A stretch of 20,859 nt of DNA from Guyparkeria sp016278265 (GTDB lineage Bacteria; Pseudomonadota; Gammaproteobacteria; Halothiobacillales; Halothiobacillaceae), in the NCBI RefSeq assembly GCF_044582145.1, contig NZ_JBDODO010000018.1. One strand, 5' to 3'. The notes under the pieces were generated by a model that searched no databases, was not told the DNA's origin, and worked only from the letters and a program-made list of their open reading frames with translations. Shown here piece by piece: positions 1 through 12,347 of the stretch. Position 1 is the first letter of the stretch. Every line of letters begins with the position of its first letter. The translations under genes were made by a program, and so were the position numbers.

Positions 1-13
1 GTTTCCCTGTCGG

Positions 14-19
14 TATAAT
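14..19 (+). promoter_or_regulatory. Candidate -10 element before aroK
   Basis: A perfect TATAAT hexamer lies eight bases before the aroK ATG, in the context CGGTATAATCGG. The matching -35 element would fall outside the window, so it cannot be tested. If this is a working sigma70 promoter, transcription would begin almost at the start codon and the mRNA would be leaderless or nearly so. A chance match in an upstream-promoted transcript is the alternative. Confidence 0.45.
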
Positions 20-27
20 CGGATCAC

Positions 28-567
28 ATGCGCAATATCATCCTGATCGGCCCGATGGGGGCCGGAAAGACCACCGTCGGCCGGATCCTGGCCAACCGTC
101 TCGGCTGGCAGTTTCACGATTCCGACCGCGAAATCGAGAAGCGAACCGGCGCGAGCATTCCGCTGATCTTCGATATCGAAGGCGAAGCGGGCTTCCGTGA
201 GCGGGAACACGACATGCTCGCCGACCTGACTGCAGGCAAGGACATGGTGCTCGCCACCGGCGGGGGCGCGGTGCTGCGAGCGGACAACCGGGAACTGCTG
301 CGGAAAAACGGCCTGGTCGTCTACTTGTACACATCGGTCGAACGCCAGTTCGAACGGACCCAGCACGACAGCCAACGACCGCTGCTGCAAAACAGCGACC
401 GGCGGGCGACGCTGCAGCGACTGATGGACGAACGCGATCCACTCTATCGGGAAACGGCCCACGTAGTGCTGGAAACCGGCGGCCAGACCCCGCGTGCGAT
501 GGCCGATCGCATCCTCGCTGCCTGCCGGCAGAGCGGGCTTGAGGCCGACGACAAGCCGACCGGTTGA
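28..567 (+). CDS. aroK: Shikimate kinase
   Basis: Cytoplasmic enzyme that phosphorylates shikimate with ATP to give shikimate 3-phosphate, the fifth step of the chorismate pathway. The 179-residue length is typical. The Walker A loop GPMGAGKTT spans residues 8-16, the shikimate-contacting DSD lies at 31-33, R57 sits in the FRERE stretch, the GGGAV substrate loop is at 78-82, and the LID arginine is R117 in SQRPLL. The ATG at 28 is right for the family, because the beta-strand leading into the P-loop begins at once (MRNIILIG). Only a weak CGGA precedes it as a ribosome binding site. aroB follows 70 bases downstream on the same strand, the usual aroKB arrangement. The last ~12 residues are a charged tail of no evident function. 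The identification is secure from motifs and context. Confidence 0.97.
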   Translation: MRNIILIGPMGAGKTTVGRILANRLGWQFHDSDREIEKRTGASIPLIFDIEGEAGFREREHDMLADLTAGKDMVLATGGGAVLRADNRELLRKNGLVVYLYTSVERQFERTQHDSQRPLLQNSDRRATLQRLMDERDPLYRETAHVVLETGGQTPRAMADRILAACRQSGLEADDKPTG

Positions 568-637
568 TGTAGACTTCGCAAGGCGGCCGCACGAGGCCGT
601 CGATATCCGACGAACCGCAGCCGACAGGGCACCGATC

Positions 638-1756
638 ATGCACGATCCAGCCGCTCCCATCTCGCAGCCCACCACCGTCAACGTGGACCTGGGCGAGCGC
701 AGCTACCCCATCTTCATCGGCGCCGGACTGATCGACGGCGAGCAGATCGCCCGGTTCGTGCCCTCCTCGCGGGCCGTGATCGTCAGCAACACCACCGTCG
801 CGCCGCTGTATGCAGAGCGACTGACGCAGGCGCTGGAGGCGGCCGACAAGCGCGTCGACCTGATCGCCCTGCCCGACGGCGAGCAATACAAGAATCTCGA
901 AACGCTCGAGCGCATCTACGACTTCCTGATGGAAAAGCAGGTGGATCGCAAGACCACCCTGATTGCCCTGGGCGGCGGCGTGATCGGCGACATCACCGGC
1001 TTTGCCGCGGCGAGCTTCCAGCGCGGCGTGCCCTTTATCCAGGTGCCCACCACCCTGCTTGCCCAGGTCGACAGCTCGGTGGGCGGCAAGACCGGCGTCA
1101 ACCACCCGCGCGGCAAGAACATGATCGGCGCCTTCTATCAGCCGCGCTGCGTATTGGCCGATACCGGCAGCCTCGACACGCTCCCGGATCGCGAGCTCTC
1201 GGCCGGGCTGGCCGAGGTGATCAAGTACGGGCTGCTCTGGGACGAGGATTTCCTCGACTGGATCGAGGCCAATATCGATGCGCTGCGCCAGCGTGACAAG
1301 GGCGCACTGACCGAGGCGATCCGCCAATCCTGCCTGATCAAGGCCGAGATCGTCCGCCAGGACGAACGCGAAGGCGGCATTCGCGCCCTGCTCAACCTGG
1401 GCCACACCTTCGGTCACGCCATCGAGGCGGGCATGGGGTACGGGCGCTGGTTGCACGGCGAGGCAGTCGGTGCGGGCATGTGCATGGCGGCCGACTTGTC
1501 CCATCGCCTCGGCCTGATCGACACGCCCACGGTCCAACGCATCGAAACCTTGATCGAATCAGCCGGTCTACCCACCCGGGCCCCGGCCGATCTCTCCACC
1601 GACCGCCTGCGCGAATTGATGGACAGCGACAAGAAGGTCGAGGATGGTCGCCTGCGATTCGTCCTGCTGGGACGACTCGGCCAGGCACGCTTGGTGGACC
1701 GGGTGGCGGACGATGCCATTCGCGCCACCATCGAGGCCACGCGGGCCGCCGACTGA
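638..1756 (+). CDS. aroB: 3-dehydroquinate synthase
   Basis: Converts the seven-carbon sugar acid DAHP into 3-dehydroquinate, the second step of the chorismate pathway, using NAD and a divalent metal. The reading frame stays open upstream to 494 inside aroK. The ATG at 638 is preferred because AGGG at 626-629 lies eight bases before it and the 372-residue product matches the family length. The NAD-binding GGGVIGD starts at residue 112 and is followed by PTTLLAQVDSSVGGKTGVN. The three expected metal ligands are E193 (in GLAEVIKYG), H256 (in LNLGHTFGHA) and H273 (in LHGEAVG), each nine residues later than in the E. coli enzyme, so the insertion lies in the N-terminus. It sits between aroK and a DamX-like gene, the classic order, and is probably co-transcribed with aroK. 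Confidence 0.97.
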   Translation: MHDPAAPISQPTTVNVDLGERSYPIFIGAGLIDGEQIARFVPSSRAVIVSNTTVAPLYAERLTQALEAADKRVDLIALPDGEQYKNLETLERIYDFLMEKQVDRKTTLIALGGGVIGDITGFAAASFQRGVPFIQVPTTLLAQVDSSVGGKTGVNHPRGKNMIGAFYQPRCVLADTGSLDTLPDRELSAGLAEVIKYGLLWDEDFLDWIEANIDALRQRDKGALTEAIRQSCLIKAEIVRQDEREGGIRALLNLGHTFGHAIEAGMGYGRWLHGEAVGAGMCMAADLSHRLGLIDTPTVQRIETLIESAGLPTRAPADLSTDRLRELMDSDKKVEDGRLRFVLLGRLGQARLVDRVADDAIRATIEATRAAD

Positions 1757-1798
1757 ACGTTCATACAACTACCGACTCAAGCAACGAAGGATGCTGCC

Positions 1799-3241
1799 AT
1801 GACCGAAGCGACGGAACACGCCCTGGAACAGGCCGAACGAATCGTCCAGTACGCCAAGTATTCCGACCGGTTCATGGTCGTCGAGGGAGACTCGGCCGCC
1901 GAGCGTCGCGCCTTCGTCAAGCTCATCGGCCAAAAATTGCCCCGCCAGGTCCGCCCGGTCGTGCTGCGTGCCGACACTGGCAACGGCTCCGCCGCCCTGA
2001 TCGACCAGTTGAGCACCGTCCTGCAACTGTCCGCCGGCATCGAGACCATCGACCAGCTGATCAGCGCCGCCACCGCTACGCTTGAGGGACAGGAGCGGCT
2101 CCTGATCGTGGTGGAAAACGCCGACCAATGGCTGGCATCCAGCGCCGCCGATGCCCTATTTGACCTGATCACCCAGTCGCACGAGCTTGCACGCGAACGC
2201 ATCCTGTTCCTCCTGGTCGGCGCTGCCGGCCTCTGTGAACAGGCGGAAACGGCCCAACCGCTGGCCGGCCTGGTCGCCGACCTGCATTGCGCCCAGTTGC
2301 TCGGCAGCACGCAAGCGGCCGCTGCAGCACCGGCGGCCGCCGCGGGCACCCCGGATAACGCCGCCGCGGCCGCCACGACAACGGCCTCAGCCCCGCCGGC
2401 AGACAGCCAGCCTTCCCGGCCGGCGCCGGCAAGTCGCCCGCCCTGGGCCAGCCCGACCCTGCTGATCGCCGCGGTCATCAGCGTCGCCGTCGTCGCCATT
2501 GGCGTGTTCGCCCTGCTCGGCCGCTCGGACGACCCCACGCCCTCGGACACCGAAAGCGCGATCACCGTCAACGAGTCGAACGAGCAATCCGGCGCATCAA
2601 CCGCGGCCGAGGCGGAGAGCACCGAGGAGCAACCGGTGAGCGAGGAAGCCGGCCGCCAAACACCGAGCACCACCGACACCTCGACCGATGAGGCCGCCGC
2701 GCCGGTCGACCATGGCCTGCCGCCATACGTTCCGTTCCCGGACGAAAGCCTGAACGAGCGCAACGCGTCAGTCCCTGCCGAGGACGTCTCGGCCGACAGC
2801 GATGCCGCTGAGTCAACCGACGGCCGCGAGACGTCCAACGCCGACGTCGCGGAACAAGACGATGAGGCCGCGGCGGCTCCCGTCACGGCAGACGCCCGTG
2901 GCACCGCCGCATCCACGCCACCAGCGGACGTCGATAACGCCTGGTTCCGCGATCAGCCACGCGCCCGGGCCGCCATTCAGTTGGCCGCCTTCGGCAATCT
3001 CGACGGCGCCGAGGGGATGATCGAGCGTTTCGCGACCGACGAGCAACCGCGTGATCAGTGGCGCATCTACACCCAGTCGATCAACGGCAAGGTCCTCTAC
3101 ACAGTGACCTTCGGTGATTTCGCTTCGGCCGAACGAGCCGAGCACGCCATCGCCTCGCTGCCGACCGCGTTGCGCGATCTCAAGCCCTATCCGCGCTCGG
3201 TGGGTGCGATCCAGGACCGGCTCGTCGACGCCGCGGATTAA
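1799..3241 (+). CDS. damX: DamX-like SPOR-domain membrane protein
   Basis: A 480-residue bitopic inner-membrane protein. Residues ~1-155 resemble the AAA-type domain seen in DamX and ExeA-like proteins, but the P-loop is degenerate: GDSAAERR stands where GxxGxGKS would be, and the Walker B region reads LLIVVENAD. An alanine-rich linker (~164-215) leads to one transmembrane segment at ~219-240. A long acidic, Ser/Thr/Glu-rich periplasmic stretch runs to ~378. A C-terminal SPOR domain (~380-470, beginning around IQLAAFGNLDGAE) would bind denuded peptidoglycan at the septum. Topology is N-in, C-out. GAAGG-like GAAGG at 1786-1790 is the ribosome binding site. The place after aroKB is that of damX in enterobacteria and of a SPOR gene in Pseudomonas. 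The role at division is inferred from the family. The symbol reflects position and architecture, since sequence similarity outside SPOR is usually low. Confidence 0.82.
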   Translation: MTEATEHALEQAERIVQYAKYSDRFMVVEGDSAAERRAFVKLIGQKLPRQVRPVVLRADTGNGSAALIDQLSTVLQLSAGIETIDQLISAATATLEGQERLLIVVENADQWLASSAADALFDLITQSHELARERILFLLVGAAGLCEQAETAQPLAGLVADLHCAQLLGSTQAAAAAPAAAAGTPDNAAAAATTTASAPPADSQPSRPAPASRPPWASPTLLIAAVISVAVVAIGVFALLGRSDDPTPSDTESAITVNESNEQSGASTAAEAESTEEQPVSEEAGRQTPSTTDTSTDEAAAPVDHGLPPYVPFPDESLNERNASVPAEDVSADSDAAESTDGRETSNADVAEQDDEAAAAPVTADARGTAASTPPADVDNAWFRDQPRARAAIQLAAFGNLDGAEGMIERFATDEQPRDQWRIYTQSINGKVLYTVTFGDFASAERAEHAIASLPTALRDLKPYPRSVGAIQDRLVDAAD

Positions 3242-3311
3242 GGGCATCGCGGCATTGCCTCGAGGCGTGCCGCGGGGCAATCCGCAGCCCCACCCACCCC
3301 CGGGCCGTCAC

Positions 3312-3329
3312 CCGCCGACTCGACGGCGG
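3312..3329. repeat. Inverted repeat upstream of gltB promoter
   Basis: CCGCCG and CGGCGG form a perfect six-base-pair hairpin with a six-base loop, about 20 bases before the proposed gltB -35 element. There is no U-tract, so it is not a convincing intrinsic terminator for the preceding gene. It could be an operator half-site pair or mere GC-rich chance. The interval from 3242 to here otherwise shows only GC-rich, weakly self-complementary sequence and no reading frame I would support. Confidence 0.3.
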
Positions 3330-3349
3330 AGACGCGCAGATATATCGAT

Positions 3350-3378
3350 TTGCCTGATTCCCCCCGGGCCGGTAAAAT
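3350..3378 (+). promoter_or_regulatory. Sigma70-type promoter of gltB
   Basis: TTGCCT at 3350-3355 and TAAAAT at 3373-3378 are separated by exactly 17 bases, a good housekeeping promoter. The -10 element sits in the centre of a perfect seven-base inverted repeat: GGGCCGG at 3366-3372 and CCGGCCC at 3380-3386. This symmetry may be an operator for a nitrogen or amino-acid regulator, or incidental. Transcription would start near 3385, giving a leader of roughly 170 bases that contains several GC-rich potential hairpins but no motif I recognise. Confidence 0.6.
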
Positions 3379-3555
3379 TCCGGCCCATTTTGCCCAAATC
3401 CCCCGGATACGGGCGCACATCGAACCACGGTCGGCACCTGGGCTGTAGGCGCGCTGTCAAAGCGCACCGACGAGACGGCCGGGCCGCCAAAGCCGAGGGC
3501 GGGATGAGCGTCGCTCGCCCGGCAAGCCGGAAGAATCCAAGAGGTTGCGCAACTC

Positions 3556-8019
<4,464 letters not shown>

Positions 8020-8062
8020 ACCGATGCGCGGGCCCGCTACGGCTCGAGGCATCGTCAATCCG

Positions 8063-8102
8063 GGACCGACCACCCTCCCCGGGGTGGTCGGTCCTGTTAT
8101 TT
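8063..8102 (+). terminator. Rho-independent terminator after gltB
   Basis: GGACCGACCACC at 8063-8074 pairs perfectly with GGTGGTCGGTCC at 8083-8094. One further C-G pair leaves a six-base loop, and TGTTATTT follows. The stem is long and very stable, while the T-run is broken. It lies 43 bases after the gltB stop and only 27 bases before dnaG. It should insulate dnaG from gltB transcription or lower read-through. Confidence 0.8.
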
Positions 8103-8121
8103 GCGACGATCGAGAATCGCC

Positions 8122-9747
8122 ATGAGTCGCATCCCGGAAGCCTTCGTCGAGGAAGTCGTCTCGCGGTCGGATATCGTCGAGGTGATCGGCGCGCGCGTGC
8201 CGCTAAAGAAAAAGGGCAAGGAGTTCGCCGCCTGTTGCCCGTTCCACCAGGAAAAGACACCGTCGTTCTACGTCACCCCGGACAAGCAGTTCTACCACTG
8301 CTTCGGCTGCGGGGCACACGGCAACGTGGTGGGTTTTTTGATGGAATTCGACCATCTGGACTTCCCCACGGCAATCGAGCATCTGGCCGGCCGACTGGGC
8401 CTCGAGATCCCGCGCGAGCAGGGCGACCAGGAGAAGCTCGACCGGATTGGCCGGCTGCGACAGGTCACGGCGATGGCCAGCGACTGGTTTCGCGGCAACC
8501 TCAAGCAGTCGAGCGAGGCGATCGACTTTCTCAAGGAACGCGGGCTGACCGGCGAGACGGCCGCCCGCTTCGCGCTGGGCTTCGCCCCGGCCGGCAATCA
8601 CCTCGAGGCGGCGATGGGCAGCCGAGCCCGCCCGGAGGAACTGGTGGCCACGGGGCTGCTAATCCAGCGGGACAACGGTGACCGCTACGACCGATTCCGC
8701 GATCGGGTGATCTTCCCGATTCGTGACCCGCGCGGGCACGTGATCGGCTTCGGCGGCCGGGTGATCGGGGCGGGCGAGCCCAAGTACCTCAACTCGCCGG
8801 AAACCGAGCTGTTCCACAAGGGCTTCGGTGTCTACGGGCTGTACGAATCACGCCAGGTCGACCAGCGCCCCGACCAGCTGATCGTGGTCGAGGGCTACAT
8901 GGACGTGATCCTGCTGGCGCAAAATGGCATCCCTCACGCGGTCGCCACGCTGGGCACGGCCACGACCGCCGAGCAGCTCGATCTGCTCTATCGGCAGACC
9001 GAGCGGATCGTGTTCTGCTTCGATGGCGATGCCGCCGGCCGCCGCGCGGCGGTCAAGGCGCTTTCGGTCGCCCTGCCCCTGATGCAGGACGGCCGCGATC
9101 TGCGTTTTGCTTTTCTGCCCGAGGGAGAGGACCCCGACAGCTTCGTGCGCACCCAGGGCCAGTCGGGCTTCAATCGCTTCATCGAACAGGAGGCGATGGG
9201 ATTCGACCGCTTTTTGACCCTGCACCTAGACGAGGCCACCCCCGGCGACGATACCGCCGCTCGGGCGCGCAAGAACAAGCAGGCCCACCAGCTGATCGAA
9301 CGCATGCCGCAGGGCAGCCTCAAGCGGTTGACCGCGCGACAGGTCGATCGCCACCACGGTCTGTTCGGGCGGCCGTTCCGGGAGGAAAACAGGGCAACGG
9401 GCCCCACCGCCGCCAAACGTCCACCACCGGCGCGTTCGGAGGAGCACGCCATTCTGCGTCTGGCGCTGACCCACCCTCGGCTGACCGACCGCCTGCGCCC
9501 CGCGGAAGCTTGGTATGAGGGCAAACCGCCGGCCGTGATCCAGCGCCTGCTCGACGACGGCCTGACCGCGGAGGATCGCCAGATCGCCGAGGCGCAGAAC
9601 CTGGTGGGTATTGAAAACGCCGAAATCGCCGCCAACATGTTGGGTGACATCCTGGAGAAGCGACGTCAACGCGAGGGACTCGCGGAGAAGAAGCGCCAGC
9701 AACGAGCCAACCTGGCCGGCACCCGCCCCCGGCCGCCGCACGACTAA
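8122..9747 (+). CDS. dnaG: DNA primase
   Basis: Synthesises RNA primers at the replication fork in partnership with the DnaB helicase. The CHC2 zinc ribbon uses C39, H42, C60 and C63 (CPFHQEKTPSF...HCFGCGAHG). The catalytic TOPRIM core shows EGYMD with E257 and FDGDAAG with D301 and D303, the metal-binding acidic residues. The open frame reaches back to 8101, but the ATG at 8122 gives MSRIPEAFVEEV, matching the usual primase N-terminus. The ribosome binding site is weak (GAGAA). The protein has 541 residues against 581 in E. coli. Most of the shortfall is in the C-terminal helicase-binding domain (~430-541), which ends in a basic, Arg/Pro-rich tail. rpsU, usually upstream, is not here; rpoD follows after 250 bases. 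No convincing promoter lies between the gltB terminator and the start, so initiation may occur within gltB or rely on read-through. Confidence 0.96.
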   Translation: MSRIPEAFVEEVVSRSDIVEVIGARVPLKKKGKEFAACCPFHQEKTPSFYVTPDKQFYHCFGCGAHGNVVGFLMEFDHLDFPTAIEHLAGRLGLEIPREQGDQEKLDRIGRLRQVTAMASDWFRGNLKQSSEAIDFLKERGLTGETAARFALGFAPAGNHLEAAMGSRARPEELVATGLLIQRDNGDRYDRFRDRVIFPIRDPRGHVIGFGGRVIGAGEPKYLNSPETELFHKGFGVYGLYESRQVDQRPDQLIVVEGYMDVILLAQNGIPHAVATLGTATTAEQLDLLYRQTERIVFCFDGDAAGRRAAVKALSVALPLMQDGRDLRFAFLPEGEDPDSFVRTQGQSGFNRFIEQEAMGFDRFLTLHLDEATPGDDTAARARKNKQAHQLIERMPQGSLKRLTARQVDRHHGLFGRPFREENRATGPTAAKRPPPARSEEHAILRLALTHPRLTDRLRPAEAWYEGKPPAVIQRLLDDGLTAEDRQIAEAQNLVGIENAEIAANMLGDILEKRRQREGLAEKKRQQRANLAGTRPRPPHD

Positions 9748-9755
9748 GCGCAACA

Positions 9756-9784
9756 TGGACGAAACGCCCCCGGGGCGGTATAAT
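9756..9784 (+). promoter_or_regulatory. Sigma70-type promoter of rpoD
   Basis: TGGACG at 9756-9761 and a perfect TATAAT at 9779-9784 are spaced 17 bases apart, directly after the dnaG stop. The context GCGGTATAAT resembles the element before aroK. The predicted start at about 9791 leaves a leader of roughly 205 bases. This would let rpoD be made independently of dnaG, as internal promoters do in E. coli. Confidence 0.6.
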
Positions 9785-9789
9785 TTCGT

Positions 9790-9805
9790 GTTCCCCATCG
9801 GGAAC
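9790..9805 (+). repeat. Hairpin at the predicted 5' end of rpoD mRNA
   Basis: GTTCCC at 9790-9795 and GGGAAC at 9800-9805 form a perfect six-base-pair stem with the four-base loop CATC. It coincides with the predicted transcription start, so the mRNA would begin with a stable hairpin. Such 5' structures can protect a message from decay. That function is inference. Confidence 0.4.
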
Positions 9806-9917
9806 GCCCGAATCGTCAGCCCGTCCAATCGACCGGCTCTTCGGGCCACCCCGCGCGAGGCCCAAACGTCTCCTCGCGCCGCAACAATCCACTGACACGG
9901 CCCGCTCGACACCCGGG

Positions 9918-9952
9918 CGCGCCGCGCTCGGCGCCTGCACTCCCGCGGCGCG
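9918..9952 (+). repeat. GC-rich stem-loop in the rpoD leader
   Basis: CGCGCCGCG at 9918-9926 pairs perfectly over nine bases with CGCGGCGCG at 9944-9952 around a 17-base loop. The bases after it (ACTTTCAGACGTTTTC) are only partly T-rich, so it is at best a weak terminator or attenuator. It lies 45 bases before the rpoD start. With the 5' hairpin it makes up most of what is visible in this leader. I see no small reading frame or known riboswitch there. Confidence 0.4.
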
Positions 9953-9997
9953 ACTTTCAGACGTTTTCACCGAATTGCCGGAGCAGGTTCCACGCCG

Positions 9998-11809
<1,812 letters not shown>

Positions 11810-11818
11810 TCCCCTTCC

Positions 11819-11852
11819 AGGCCGGCCTCACCGCCGGCCTTCGTGGTTTCCG
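11819..11852 (+). terminator. Terminator-like hairpin after rpoD
   Basis: AGGCCGGC at 11819-11826 and GCCGGCCT at 11833-11840 form a perfect eight-base-pair stem with loop CTCACC, ten bases after the rpoD stop. TCGTGGTTTCC follows, a poor U-tract, and a second small stem (CGTGG/CCACG) lies just before the tRNA. Partial termination, or an mRNA-stabilising or tRNA-processing structure, are all possible. Confidence 0.5.
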
Positions 11853-11864
11853 CCACGGCCGCAA

Positions 11865-11941
11865 GGGCCCATAGCTCAGTTGGTTAGAGCAGGCGACTCA
11901 TAATCGCTTGGTCACAGGTTCGAGTCCTGTTGGGCCCACCA
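11865..11941 (+). tRNA. ileX: tRNA-Ile2, anticodon CAU (lysidine-modified)
   Basis: A 77-base cloverleaf with encoded CCA. The acceptor stem pairs GGGCCCA with TGGGCCC, the T-stem ACAGG with CCTGT, and the anticodon loop is CTCATAA. A CAU anticodon could mean Met, but the anticodon arm (GCGACTCATAATCGC, followed by TTGGTC) is that of E. coli ileX and not of elongator tRNA-Met. The C4-G69 and C5-G68 pairs recognised by TilS are both present. It should therefore be modified to lysidine and read AUA codons as isoleucine. It lies 55 bases after rpoD, as ileX lies near rpoD in E. coli. Automated callers often label such genes tRNA-Met. Confidence 0.93.
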
Positions 11942-12020
11942 TTCAACACATGCACGTTGGCTGCCCCCGTTTCCAGGAGCACGCCCCGACAGCGCTTTCC
12001 AATCCCAACTCGAAGCATTC

Positions 12021-12059
12021 AAAGGCCGCCCGGCATGCCCGGCGCGGCCTTTTTGCTTT
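12021..12059 (+). terminator. Rho-independent terminator after tRNA-Ile2
   Basis: AAAGGCCGC at 12021-12029 pairs with GCGGCCTTT at 12044-12052. An inner CCGG/CCGG stem has a one-base bulge, and the run TTTTTGCTTT follows. This is a textbook terminator, closing the rpoD-tRNA transcription unit about 80 bases after the tRNA. Confidence 0.88.
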
Positions 12060-12347
12060 GCAACGCGCATCCAGCAAATCCACCCGTCCGATATTCCGAC
12101 AACCGTCGGCGATTTTCGCGGTGTGAAACGGTATCAACATGAGTGCCACTTCATGCGTCACCGGACACATTATTAGCCATCAAACTTAGTTGATCCCCGA
12201 TAGGCATTTCTTTATCGCGGGGCTTTGACGTGAGGTCTACACTGCGGCTGTCACTTCGAGGAAGCTCGCGGCCGGCCAAGGGCCCCCTCGACATGACCAC
12301 GACAAGAAAAACAACGAGAACCACCTGACACAAGGAGACGGAGCCAA
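12060..12347 (+). promoter_or_regulatory. Upstream region of the glycerate permease gene
   Basis: About 290 bases with lower GC content than the surroundings. It contains the inverted repeat ATCAA (12179-12183) / TTGAT (12190-12194), a possible operator. There is also an imperfect hairpin of CCCCGATA (12195-12202) with TATCGCGGGG (12213-12222), and a TTGACG at 12225-12230 that could be a -35 element, although no good -10 lies at the right distance. AAGGAG at 12332-12337 is the ribosome binding site of the next gene. I see no credible small gene here. Confidence 0.35.

Noticed and set aside
38..1537. Long minus-strand frame of 499 codons opposite aroK-aroB
   Set aside because: It is antisense to two clearly identified genes, and its product is low-complexity, Arg/Ala/Gly-rich with no recognisable domain. 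This is the usual mirror effect of high-GC coding DNA.
3385..3555. Riboswitch in the gltB leader
   Set aside because: Several GC-rich stems can be drawn, but none matches a glutamine or other amino-acid riboswitch core that I know.
8094..8110. LexA-like box (CTGT-N8-ACGA) before dnaG
   Set aside because: The second half-site does not match ACAG, and it overlaps the terminator tail. The E. coli macromolecular-synthesis operon has a LexA site, but one mismatched half here is not enough.
12195..12222. Hairpin before the permease gene as an intrinsic terminator
   Set aside because: The stem is bulged and is followed only by CTTTGACG. A much better terminator already lies at 12021-12059.
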